From Swaminathania salitolerans (GTDB taxonomy: Bacteria > Pseudomonadota > Alphaproteobacteria > Acetobacterales > Acetobacteraceae), in the NCBI RefSeq assembly GCF_025994315.1, contig NZ_BAQE01000002.1: a stretch of DNA of 64,000 nucleotides; one strand, given 5' to 3'. The number at the start of each line of letters is the position of its first letter. The first letter of the stretch is position 1. The notes under the pieces are model-generated. The model did no database searches and was not told the DNA's origin. It saw nothing but the letters and a program-made list of their open reading frames with translations. The translations under genes and the position numbers were made by a program. This document shows positions 24,981-33,273 of the stretch, piece by piece.

Positions 24981-25960
24981 AAGGCGGGATTTTCGCCAGA
25001 CCGGAAGAGGTCCGGACGTCCCGCGTCGCGTGGAGCCACCGATCCGGAAAGCGGTTCACCGATCGGTGCCGGGCATCGGACGCAATGTTGCGCTTTCCCC
25101 GATATCGTGCCGAAAATCGTCCCCGGCATCGTTCCGTCGGATCGTATCGGGCGCGATGCCGGCAGAGACGGACCGGACCGGTTGCCTTCGATGAGGGCAG
25201 CCGGAAGGACAGACCCGTCGTGATCGGGGCCAGCGCGGCTGGCGCGGACCCGGCTGGGGCAGGTGTGACGTAAGTGGATGTGTTGTGTGGGAAACAACGC
25301 GTGTCTGTCTGCCCGGGTCCCGACGATTGCGACATGTGCAGCTCAATTCCCCGTTACCCATACGTCCGGAAACTGTCCGGAGGAGCGAGCCGCGATATGA
25401 CGAAACCCGTCCGGAATTTCATCTGCATGTTGCGAAACCGGAAGAATTGAGGAGCGATGGATCGAAAGAGCTCTCTGCGCGGCGGATCGTACCGAAGGTC
25501 CGGTACGCTCGTTCTCTTCCGCCCGTGTGCTCCCGTCATCGCATGAGACGCCTGACTGCGACCAGTCGGTCGGCGTCTTCGACTATGCCCGTAGTGCCAT
25601 AAATAGCCCCACCGGCCATTGGTCGGGATGCATAGTAGAACCCGGTATCCGGAATAGTTTCGTAACAACTGTCATGAAATATTCATAAGATCGGAAGAAA
25701 TCACGAGCTGTACCGTCACAAGGTGTAAAATCGACGCGGTTTCACATCATATCTGTGATCATTGTGGTGATTTTCGATATTTCATCACCGCAATCCTGAG
25801 CCCGGCGAAACAGGTCGATCGGACATGTTTTGAAATTTTATCCTTGCATTTCTGCCCTGGATGCCTATGTTTGTGCCATACACACGATTTCGTGATTGCC
25901 CAAACCCTGAGTGCCAGTGCGCTTCGTCGCCCGTGTTGCACGCATCGAAAGGACAATGCC
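24981..25960. other. Large gene-free region upstream of dehydrogenase and HAD genes
   Basis: Nearly 1 kb without any reading frame that looks like a protein. The right third (about 25,640-25,830) is clearly richer in A+T than the rest of the window. It includes an imperfect 11-base inverted repeat at 25761-25794. It lies between divergent genes and should contain both promoters; a regulatory RNA or the remnant of a lost gene cannot be excluded. Confidence 0.5.
25761..25794. promoter_or_regulatory. Inverted repeat upstream of the second HAD gene
   Basis: ATTGTGGTGAT (25761-25771) and ATCACCGCAAT (25784-25794) are complementary at 10 of 11 positions with a 12-base AT-rich spacer. It lies about 167 bases before the HAD start in an AT-rich stretch. 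It could be an operator or the stem of a leader RNA. Confidence 0.4.
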
Positions 25961-26719
25961 ATGACCGTCGCTCCTGCAACCGTTCCCGCACCCGCCGCAG
26001 CCAAGGATATCCCGGCCGCAATGCGTGTCGATGGCGCGCTCAAGCTCGTGATTTTCGATTGCGACGGCGTGCTGGTGGATGGCGAGCACCTCTCCACTGC
26101 CAAGATGGCCGAAGAGGCCCGGAACCACGGCTGGAATCTTTCCAACGAGGAAGCGCACCGCATTTTCACGGGTGGCGAGCTGGTCAAGATCGGCGAGCGT
26201 ATCGGCCGTGAGACCGGCAAGACCATGCCCGAGAACTGGGATATGATGATGCAGGACCGCATCGTCAAAATGATGGAGACCGAGGCCGAAACCATCGACG
26301 GAGCGCATCAGATGCTCGAAGAGGTTCACGCGCTCGGTCTGCCGATCCGGATCGGCTCCAACTCGTCCGGTGCGGAAATGGACGCGAAGTTCTCGAGCAC
26401 GGGTCTGGACTCGCTGATCGAGGAAGAGCGCATCCATTCGGGGCGCGATCTCGATATGCCCAAGCCGCGTCCTGATCTCTACCTGCACGCGGCCGAGCTG
26501 GAAGGCGTCGGACCGGAGCATTGCATCGTGCTGGAAGATTCCGACACGGGCGCAGAAGCCGCCCGGCGCGCCGGCATGGCCTGCGTCCTTCTGCGCGATC
26601 TCAGCAAGCCGGCGCCGAGCTGGCCGGGTCTGATCCGGATCGGTCATCTGTCGGAATTCCCGGAGGTGCTCCGTAAGATCCTTGCCGCCCAGTCGGGAGG
26701 CAGCAAGCAGGCGGCCTGA
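25961..26719 (+). CDS. HAD-family sugar-phosphate phosphatase
   Basis: A 252-residue HAD hydrolase with motif I in VIFDCDGVLVDGEH (Asp33, Asp35), a helical cap, motif II in IRIGSNSSGAEMD, motif III around KPRPDLYL, and motif IV in CIVLEDSDTGAEAA. It belongs to the CbbY/GPH-like group that dephosphorylates small phosphorylated sugars. The ATG at 25961 is preceded by AAAGGAC. The first 25 residues (Ala/Pro-rich) precede the domain. A strong intrinsic terminator follows, so it is transcribed separately from the DUF2945 gene. It differs clearly from the HAD gene at 22642 and is not a recent copy. Confidence 0.85.
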   Translation: MTVAPATVPAPAAAKDIPAAMRVDGALKLVIFDCDGVLVDGEHLSTAKMAEEARNHGWNLSNEEAHRIFTGGELVKIGERIGRETGKTMPENWDMMMQDRIVKMMETEAETIDGAHQMLEEVHALGLPIRIGSNSSGAEMDAKFSSTGLDSLIEEERIHSGRDLDMPKPRPDLYLHAAELEGVGPEHCIVLEDSDTGAEAARRAGMACVLLRDLSKPAPSWPGLIRIGHLSEFPEVLRKILAAQSGGSKQAA

Positions 26720-26736
26720 TCTTCGGCCCATGCGAT

Positions 26737-26768
26737 GGCCGCTCCGGGAGACCGGGGCGGCTTTTTTT
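26737..26768 (+). terminator. Rho-independent terminator after the HAD gene
   Basis: GCCGCTCCGG and CCGGGGCGGC pair over 10 bases (one T-G pair) with loop GAGA, followed directly by seven T's. This is a textbook intrinsic terminator 18 bases after the stop codon. Confidence 0.9.
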
Positions 26769-26843
26769 GTATCGAGCGCTCCGGCGACGGCAACAGGTGC
26801 CTCCGAAAGGCGTTTCCCGGAGGTGACTCCGAGGGAGATGATC

Positions 26844-27056
26844 ATGTCCGGAAAAGAATTCGACAAGGGCGACGATGTTGCCTGGAACACCAGAAACGGC
26901 GAGACCGAGGGGCACGTCGTCAAGACGGTGACCAAGCCGATCAGGATCAAGAACAATCAGGTCAAGGCATCGAAAGACGATCCGAAGATCGTCGTCGAAA
27001 GTGCCAGGACCGGCGCCAGGGCAGCCCACAAGCCGGAAAGCCTGAAAAAGAAATGA
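26844..27056 (+). CDS. DUF2945 (TUDOR-like) small protein
   Basis: A 70-residue basic protein of the DUF2945 family, described as a hypervirulence-associated TUDOR-type domain: KGDDVAWNTRNGETEGHVVK, followed by a Lys/Arg-rich end in which KASKDDPKIVVES is typical. The function is unknown; the small SH3/TUDOR-like barrel suggests a binding role. The ATG at 26844 is chosen because GAGGGAG lies 6 bases upstream; an ATG 6 bases earlier would sit on top of that site. Its stop overlaps the start of the following gene (ATGA). Confidence 0.8.
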   Translation: MSGKEFDKGDDVAWNTRNGETEGHVVKTVTKPIRIKNNQVKASKDDPKIVVESARTGARAAHKPESLKKK

Positions 27057-27619
27057 AATCATGGCACAGGAGTGGCCCGGAGACCGTCCGGGCAGGCTCT
27101 TCCAGCATTGTCGCCCGCAGGCCCGCCAAGACCCAGGTCCCTGTGCGGAGAAGGTCTCGCCTGCCCGGTCTCTTTCTGCCTCTCATGCTCGCTTTGGGTC
27201 TGTCTGCCTCAGCAGGTGAGGCCTTCGCGCAGACCGGGGCCGCATCCTGCGACAATGCCCGGTTCCTGACCGATCAGGCAGGTCTCATGCAGACCGGACC
27301 GACCAGAGTCGATTTGCCGGAGCATATTTGCGGCAAGGTGGTTTCGTTCACGCGGCGCGCGCGCAGGACCCATAGCGGCGTGCACGCCTATTTCGTCATA
27401 AGCGTTGCCCCCGGTCGGACGATCCGGATCGTATCGGATCTGGACAGGATGAATGCGCCGTCCTGGCCATGGGTGCGGGTCGGCGATCGGGTCGATGTTG
27501 TCGGTCGCTATTATTTCGACAGCGCTCGTGCCCAGGGAATCGACTGGACGCATCACGGCACTGGACGCCACTGGTCCATGCCGGGCTATGTCGAGGTGAA
27601 CGGAACACGTTACGAGTAG
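27053..27619 (+). CDS. Exported DUF3465 protein
   Basis: A protein of up to 188 residues. A hydrophobic segment (LPGLFLPLMLALGLSASAGEAFA) followed by QTG marks a cleavable signal peptide. The mature part carries the DUF3465 core: ICGKVVSFTRRARRTHSGVHAYFVIS, then VRVGDRVDVVGRYYFD and GIDWTHHGTGRHWSMPGYVEVNGTRYE. The family is an OB-like fold of unknown function in secreted proteins; the WTHH and final G-Y-V motifs are its hallmarks. The ATG at 27053 overlaps the DUF2945 stop. A GTG at 27143 (MRRRSRLPGLF) would give a more normal short signal peptide and is a real alternative. Confidence 0.78.
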   Translation: MKSWHRSGPETVRAGSSSIVARRPAKTQVPVRRRSRLPGLFLPLMLALGLSASAGEAFAQTGAASCDNARFLTDQAGLMQTGPTRVDLPEHICGKVVSFTRRARRTHSGVHAYFVISVAPGRTIRIVSDLDRMNAPSWPWVRVGDRVDVVGRYYFDSARAQGIDWTHHGTGRHWSMPGYVEVNGTRYE

Positions 27620-27936
27620 GCCGGTCCCGATCGTCAGGAATGTGGTGAGCGCCCGGAGCTGGACGGTCTCGAGCGGCGTAACACGCCCGGACCCGGGTTC
27701 CGGCTCGCCTGGCGTTGCCAAGCGCCTGACGCGTCAGGCTCCCGCACTTCCTGTTTCCGGACATGGGAGCAGCGCAGAGCAGCGCGACAGGTGAGCCGTA
27801 TCAGAGACGCGCGGATTTCAGACAACTTGTAAGAACGCTTCGTATAAAGCGTGGTGATCGGGGCAGATTACCGCGCCCCGATCACGCCCTCCGTCAGCGA
27901 TGCTGCAATTGCATGCTTTGCGGAGTCATTCCGGTT
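27620..27936. other. Convergent intergenic region before clpA
   Basis: A 317-base gap between two converging genes with no supported reading frame. The only clear structure is the clpA-side hairpin at 27854-27885. Confidence 0.5.
27854..27885 (-). terminator. Strong hairpin downstream of clpA
   Basis: GTGATCGGGGC and GCCCCGATCAC are 11-base perfect complements around a 10-base loop, about 50 bases beyond the clpA stop on the minus strand. No full T-run follows (CACGCTTTATA), so termination by the hairpin alone is likely but not certain. Confidence 0.55.
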
Positions 27937-30273
27937 TCAGTTTTCGCTCGCCGCTTCGGAACGCTCGTCCGAATCCTCCTCCCCCGAGGGAGGCTGGGTG
28001 GGCGATGCCTCGAGAAACTCGAAACTCAGAGCATTGTCCTTCAGTCCGATACGCACCGCGCCGCCATTGGCGAGCGACCCGAACAGAAGCTCTTCGGCAA
28101 GCGGCTTCTTGATCGTATCCTGAATGACGCGGCCGAGAGGACGCGCGCCATAGTGACGATCGTAACCCCGCTCCGCCAGCCATTCCTTGGCCGCAGAGGT
28201 GATCTCGATCGTGACATGACGATCGGCAAGCTGGGCCTCTAGCTGGAGAATGAACTTCTCGACCACGCGCCCCACCGTCTCCGGCGTCAGATTGGCGAAG
28301 GGGATGATCGCATCGAGCCGGTTTCGGAACTCGGGCGTGAAGAGCCGCTTGATCGCATCCTCATCCTCGCCCGTGCGGTCCGTCCGACCGAAACCGACAG
28401 CCTCCTTGCTCAGATCGGCCGCACCGGCATTGGTCGTCATGATCAGGATCACGTTGCGGAAGTCGATCGTCTTGCCGTTGTGATCCGTGAGACGACCGTG
28501 ATCCATAACCTGAAGCAGGATGTTGTACAGTTCGGGATGTGCCTTCTCGATTTCGTCGAGGAGCAGAACCGCGTGCGGATGCTGGTCGATGGCATCGGTC
28601 AGAAGCCCGCCCTGGTCGAATCCCACATAGCCCGGAGGCGCGCCGATGAGACGCGAGATGGAATGGCGCTCCATGTATTCCGACATGTCGAAGCGGATCA
28701 GCTCGATGCCCAGAGACGCGGCGAGCTGCTTGGCCACCTCGGTCTTGCCAACGCCGGTCGGACCCGAGAAGAGATAATTACCGATCGGCTTCTCGGCATC
28801 CCGCAATCCGGCGCGTGCAAGCTTGATCGCCGCCGTCAATGCCTCGATGGCCCGATCCTGGCCGAAGACCATGTTCTTGAGGTCGCGGGAAAGCAGGCGC
28901 AACGTCTCGCGATCGTCGGTCGAGACCGATTTGGGCGGGATCCGGGCGATCTTGGCCACGATCTCCTCGATATCCTTGAGCGTGACCGTCTTGCGGCGCT
29001 TGCTTTCCGGAACGAGCATGCGCGAGGCGCCTGCTTCGTCAATGATATCGATCGCCTTGTCGGGAAGCTTCCGGTCGTGAACGTATTTGGCCGAGAGCTC
29101 AACGGCTGCCTTGAGGGCATCATCCGTATAGCGGATCTTGTGATGCTTCTCGTAATTGCCCTTGAGGCCACGAAGGATCCTGATGGTGTCGCTGATCGAA
29201 GGCTCGGGCACATCGATCTTCTGGAACCGGCGTACCAGCGCGCGGTCCTTTTCGAAATGCTGGCGATATTCCTTGTAGGTGGTCGAGCCGATGCATCGCA
29301 GCGTGCCCGCTGCGAGAGCCGGTTTGAGCAGGTTCGATGCATCCATTGCGCCGCCCGACGTCGCTCCCGCGCCGATCACCGTGTGGATCTCGTCGATGAA
29401 GAGAATCCCGCCCGGGGTCTGGTCCAGCTCGGTCACGACCGCCTTGAGGCGTTCCTCGAAATCGCCCCGGTAGCGCGTTCCTGCGAGCAGCGCGCCCATA
29501 TCGAGGGAGAAGATCGTCGCATCGAGCAGAACCTCAGGCACGTCGCCTTCCACGATGCGCTTGGCGAGCCCCTCGGCAATCGCGGTCTTGCCCACGCCGG
29601 GATCGCCGACATAAAGCGGGTTGTTCTTCGTGCGGCGGCACAGGATCTGGATCGTGCGCTCCACCTCGTTGTCCCGACCGATCAGCGGATCGATCTTCCC
29701 GTCCTCGGCGCGCTGGTTCAGATTGACGCAATAGGCGGACAGCGCCTCGGGGGGCTTCGGCGTCTTGCCGGGTTTTTCGTCACGCTCGCCGTCCTCCTTG
29801 TCCTTGGCGCCCATGGGGGTGCGGCGCGTGGAGCGATCCGGCGCCTTGGCGATGCCATGCGAGATGAAATTGACCGCATCGAGACGGGTCATGTCCTGAA
29901 GTTGCAGGAAATAGACGGCATGGCTCTCGCGTTCGGCGAAAAGAGCGACGAGCACATTGGCGCCTGTCACCTCATCGCGACCGGTCGATTGCACATGGAT
30001 TGCGGCACGCTGGATGACGCGCTGGAAGGCGGCTGTCGGCTTGGGTTCGCTAGGGCGATCGGAGGCGAGTCCGGCCAGATCCTTGTCGAGGAATTCCGTC
30101 AGATCGGCGCGAAGCTTCTCGAGATCGATTCCGCAGGCCTTGAAGACCGTCACCGAGTCGGTGTCCTCGGTCAGGGCGAGCAGGAGATGTTCGAGCGTTG
30201 CATATTCGTGCCGCCGCTCGCTGGCGAGGGTCAGGGCACGATGGAGCGTCTGTTCGAGCATACGAGACAACAT
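27937..30273 (-). CDS. clpA: ATP-dependent Clp protease ATP-binding subunit ClpA
   Basis: A 778-residue Hsp100 unfoldase that feeds substrates to ClpP. The N-domain (MLSRMLEQTLHRALTLASERRHEYATLEHLLLAL) binds ClpS. AAA module 1 has Walker A GDPGVGKTAI and Walker B ILFIDEIHTVIG. Module 2 has GPTGVGKTEV and VLLLDEIEKAHPEL, with the IGAPPGYVGF pore region. A Lys/Glu-rich linker joins the N-domain to the first module. The acidic C-terminal tail (SGEEDSDERSEAASEN) extends past the usual end. The ATG at 30273 has AAAGGAGCG upstream. clpS lies 120 bases upstream on the same strand, the normal arrangement. Confidence 0.97.
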   Translation of the reverse strand: MLSRMLEQTLHRALTLASERRHEYATLEHLLLALTEDTDSVTVFKACGIDLEKLRADLTEFLDKDLAGLASDRPSEPKPTAAFQRVIQRAAIHVQSTGRDEVTGANVLVALFAERESHAVYFLQLQDMTRLDAVNFISHGIAKAPDRSTRRTPMGAKDKEDGERDEKPGKTPKPPEALSAYCVNLNQRAEDGKIDPLIGRDNEVERTIQILCRRTKNNPLYVGDPGVGKTAIAEGLAKRIVEGDVPEVLLDATIFSLDMGALLAGTRYRGDFEERLKAVVTELDQTPGGILFIDEIHTVIGAGATSGGAMDASNLLKPALAAGTLRCIGSTTYKEYRQHFEKDRALVRRFQKIDVPEPSISDTIRILRGLKGNYEKHHKIRYTDDALKAAVELSAKYVHDRKLPDKAIDIIDEAGASRMLVPESKRRKTVTLKDIEEIVAKIARIPPKSVSTDDRETLRLLSRDLKNMVFGQDRAIEALTAAIKLARAGLRDAEKPIGNYLFSGPTGVGKTEVAKQLAASLGIELIRFDMSEYMERHSISRLIGAPPGYVGFDQGGLLTDAIDQHPHAVLLLDEIEKAHPELYNILLQVMDHGRLTDHNGKTIDFRNVILIMTTNAGAADLSKEAVGFGRTDRTGEDEDAIKRLFTPEFRNRLDAIIPFANLTPETVGRVVEKFILQLEAQLADRHVTIEITSAAKEWLAERGYDRHYGARPLGRVIQDTIKKPLAEELLFGSLANGGAVRIGLKDNALSFEFLEASPTQPPSGEEDSDERSEAASEN

Positions 30274-30393
30274 GGGGAACGCTCCTTTGGGTCAGGCGGG
30301 AAGAGCCAACAGGAAGGATGTGGGGAGAATCGTCTTTTGTAAAAGGGTTCCTTGCAGTCCTTTTCCGAAAGCTCGGCGAACAGGTGCCGGCGA

Positions 30394-30741
30394 TCAGGCC
30401 TTTTCGATCGTACACTGCAACGGGTGCTGGTTCTGGCGGGCCAGATCCATGACCTGGGTCACCTTGCTTTCCGCGATCTCGAAGGTGAATACCCCGCATA
30501 TGCCGACACCCTTCTGGTGGACGCTCAGCATGATATTGGTGGCTTCTTCACGCGATTTCGAGAAAAATCGCTCGAGTACATGCACCACGAATTCCATGGG
30601 CGTGTAATCGTCGTTCAGCATGAGAACCTTGTACATCGACGGGCGGCGGGTTTCGGGCCGCGTCTGGATGACGACACCGATCCCGGGGCCGGTCCCTGAA
30701 TCGTCACCGTCCCGGCGGGACGGGTCGTTCTCCTCCGACAT
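30394..30741 (-). CDS. clpS: ATP-dependent Clp protease adaptor ClpS
   Basis: A 115-residue adaptor that recognises N-degron residues (Leu, Phe, Tyr, Trp) and hands such proteins to ClpA. The disordered N-terminal extension (MSEENDPSRRDGDD) is followed by the core YKVLMLNDDYTPMEFVVHVLERFF, where the Asn-Asp-Asp binds the substrate amino group, and by IMLSVHQKGVGICGVFTFEIAESK. I chose the ATG at 30741; longer frames add 71 residues with no homology and no ribosome site. It is coupled in position with clpA. Confidence 0.95.
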   Translation of the reverse strand: MSEENDPSRRDGDDSGTGPGIGVVIQTRPETRRPSMYKVLMLNDDYTPMEFVVHVLERFFSKSREEATNIMLSVHQKGVGICGVFTFEIAESKVTQVMDLARQNQHPLQCTIEKA

Positions 30742-31108
30742 GCCCCGAACGCATTTTTCCAGGGCGTCTTTCCCCCGGGCGGATATCCCGCGGATCGCCG
30801 ACACCCGGGCCGCTGCCTGCGTGCACGGCGCGCCCATTGCGCGAAGCTCCCGGGCCATGGCCGGAAAATCGGTTGCGCCGGAGGGGAAGGGGAGGTGTTG
30901 CATGTCTGCCATGATATGGGATCGGACGCGGCTTGGGAAAGGTCTAAGAGGCAAAAAGAGCAGATTTCGCGAAACCGCTCCGGTCGACCTTATTTTCCAC
31001 GCATTTGTTTCAGATCATGATGGACGACACGAAATCCGTCTGACTATGATGGGCAAACGCCAGCGATCCCCGGGGGCACGAGTGACCTACTGCACGCAGT
31101 CCGCAACC

Positions 31109-32218
31109 ATGACCGGCCTTCCTACGGCTCAGAAAGCGCGAAGGCGGTGCAAGGGCGCGGGCCGTCTGAACATCCTGCTCGGTTTCGGCTTCGCGCTCGG
31201 GGCGATCGCCATGCCGAGGGTGGCCCAGGCGCAGTATCGCGGACATGTCAGCAGCTTCGTCGTGGACGTCAATAGCGGTGCGGTCCTTTCCCAGGTGGAT
31301 GCGGATCTCCAGCGCTATCCGGCATCGCTCACCAAGCTGATGACCCTTTACGTCGCATTCAAGGCGCTGCGTGCCGGGCAGATAACGCTCGACACCCCCG
31401 TGCCGGTTTCCATTCATGCCTCGACGCAATCGCCGTCGAAGCTCGGCCTCGTGCCGGGGAGCAGTTTCGTCGTCCGTCAGGCAATTCTCGGCCTGGTGAC
31501 CAAATCCGCCAATGACGCAGCCTGTGCGCTCGGGGAACTGCTCGGTGGGGGGGACGAGACGCGTTTCGCCAATATCATGACGCAGCAGGCGCGCGCGCTC
31601 GGTATGCCCAATACGACATTCCGCAATGCGTCCGGTCTGCCGGATCCGGATCAGGTCACGACGGCCCGGGATCTGGCCGTCCTGTCCCAGCGGCTCATTC
31701 ACGACTTCCCCGAATATTATCATTACTTCTCCGAAACGAGCTTCCGCTTTCACGGGCGTCTGATTCCCAATCACAACCCGATGCTGAAGACCTATGCCGG
31801 GGCAGACGGGATGAAGACGGGCTATACCGATCTGGCAGGCCATAACCTGGTCGCCTCGGCGGTGCGCAGCAACGTACGCATCGTCGGTGTCGTGCTCGGT
31901 GCGCGATCCAATCCCCAGCGCAACAAGATCATGACGTCTCTGCTCGATAGCGGCTTTTCCGCCGAGGGCGTCGCGCCCGTCGCGCCCTTGCATCCCCCGG
32001 TCGTGCTCGCACGCAATGCAGCGCGCCACCGTCATCACGCCGCAAAGAGCCATGGCAGCTCCGTGGTGGAGGTGGCGGAAGCTCCGAGCGGATCGCGCCG
32101 CTACAAGCCCGTGCATCACGGCAAGGCGCATCACAGCGTGAGCTCGGCCAAGGTGCGGATGGCGACGTCGCGTCACGTCGTTTCCACGAAGAAACATCAC
32201 CGTCACCAGAAGGGCTGA
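31109..32218 (+). CDS. Penicillin-binding D-alanyl-D-alanine carboxypeptidase with His-rich tail
   Basis: A serine peptidase (S11, PBP5/6-like) that trims the terminal D-Ala from peptidoglycan stem peptides in the periplasm. A signal peptide ends near AMPRVAQAQ. The active-site SxxK is in ASLTKLMTLYV, SxN in LVTKSANDAACALG, and KTG in ADGMKTGYTDLAG. The family's C-terminal beta domain appears to be missing. Instead, about 70 residues after the catalytic domain are rich in His, Lys, Ser and Arg (ARHRHHAAKSHG and KKHHRHQKG), which could contact the wall or metal ions. Start uncertain: ATG 31109 is used; GTG at 31082 (GGGGG upstream) and ATG at 31046 are in frame and still leave a plausible signal peptide. 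Confidence 0.9.
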   Translation: MTGLPTAQKARRRCKGAGRLNILLGFGFALGAIAMPRVAQAQYRGHVSSFVVDVNSGAVLSQVDADLQRYPASLTKLMTLYVAFKALRAGQITLDTPVPVSIHASTQSPSKLGLVPGSSFVVRQAILGLVTKSANDAACALGELLGGGDETRFANIMTQQARALGMPNTTFRNASGLPDPDQVTTARDLAVLSQRLIHDFPEYYHYFSETSFRFHGRLIPNHNPMLKTYAGADGMKTGYTDLAGHNLVASAVRSNVRIVGVVLGARSNPQRNKIMTSLLDSGFSAEGVAPVAPLHPPVVLARNAARHRHHAAKSHGSSVVEVAEAPSGSRRYKPVHHGKAHHSVSSAKVRMATSRHVVSTKKHHRHQKG

Positions 32219-32402
32219 TCCGTCAAGGAGTAATCCGTTTTCCCGGGCCGGTTTTCTCCGGGTCGGTATCTTGGGGCAGGCGGCGTCCCTTTTTCGAAAA
32301 CCTGCATTCCGGCCTTGCTCCCCGGCGGCAGGCGGCGCATTTTCCCGTGATCAGGGAACGAAACGGAGCGTCGCTCCGGTTACGAGGAAATTGGAGCGAG
32401 CA

Positions 32403-33209
32403 ATGGACAGCGTCGCGAACGCGCGGGGTATCCCGCTTTACACGGAAGAGGATTTCGTCGGCCTCAGAAAGGCGGGTCAGCTCGCGGCTGCGACGCTCGA
32501 CATGATCACGCCCCATGTCGTCCCTGGCGTGACGACCGACGCGCTCAACACGCTGATTCACGCGTTCACGCTCGATCATGGCGCAGTGCCTGCCCCTTTG
32601 AATTACAGGGGTTTTCCCAAATCCTGCTGTATCTCGATCAACCATGTCGTCTGTCACGGTATTCCCGGCGAGAGACGTCTGATGGAGGGAGATGCCGTCA
32701 ATATCGACGTCACATCGATCCTTGACGGATGGTACGGGGATACCTCGCGCATGTATCTGGTGGGGCAGGCGTCGCGCAAGGCGGAGAAGCTCGTCGAGGC
32801 CACCTACAAATCCCTCATGCTCGGTATCGCGGAGGTGGCGCCCGGCAAGACTCTCGGAGATATCGGTCATGCGATCCAGAGTTATGCCGAGGGGCAGCGT
32901 CTTTCCGTCGTGCGCGATTTCTGCGGCCACGGGATCGGTCGTGCATTTCATACCGAGCCCAGCGTGCTGCATTACGGCAAGCCCGGCAAAGGGCTCGTCC
33001 TGCGTGAGGGAATGGTCTTCACGATCGAGCCCATGCTGAATCTCGGTCGTCCCGACGTCAAGATTCTCGAGGACGGATGGACAGCGGTCACGCGCGATCG
33101 GTCCCTCTCCGCACAGTTCGAGCACATGCTCGCCGTGACGAAGGACGGATGCGAGATCTTCACCCATTCTCCCGCCGGATACACCAGGCCGCCCTATATC
33201 GCCGGCTGA
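32403..33209 (+). CDS. map: Methionine aminopeptidase, type I
   Basis: A 268-residue metallopeptidase that removes the initiator Met from nascent proteins. The metal ligands are visible: Asp in VNIDVTSILDGWYGDTS (two Asp), His in FCGHGIGRAFH, Glu in FTIEPML, and Glu in AQFEHMLAV. HVVCHGIPGE holds the conserved substrate His. Length and order are standard for type Ia. GGAG lies 7-8 bases upstream of the ATG at 32403. It is followed by ggt in the same direction after a short gap. Confidence 0.97.
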   Translation: MDSVANARGIPLYTEEDFVGLRKAGQLAAATLDMITPHVVPGVTTDALNTLIHAFTLDHGAVPAPLNYRGFPKSCCISINHVVCHGIPGERRLMEGDAVNIDVTSILDGWYGDTSRMYLVGQASRKAEKLVEATYKSLMLGIAEVAPGKTLGDIGHAIQSYAEGQRLSVVRDFCGHGIGRAFHTEPSVLHYGKPGKGLVLREGMVFTIEPMLNLGRPDVKILEDGWTAVTRDRSLSAQFEHMLAVTKDGCEIFTHSPAGYTRPPYIAG

Positions 33210-33273
33210 GGGCGCCCGAAACGCGCTTTTGCAGGACCGGCACGTCCGGATCGAGATCGAAGGAAAGACCGTC

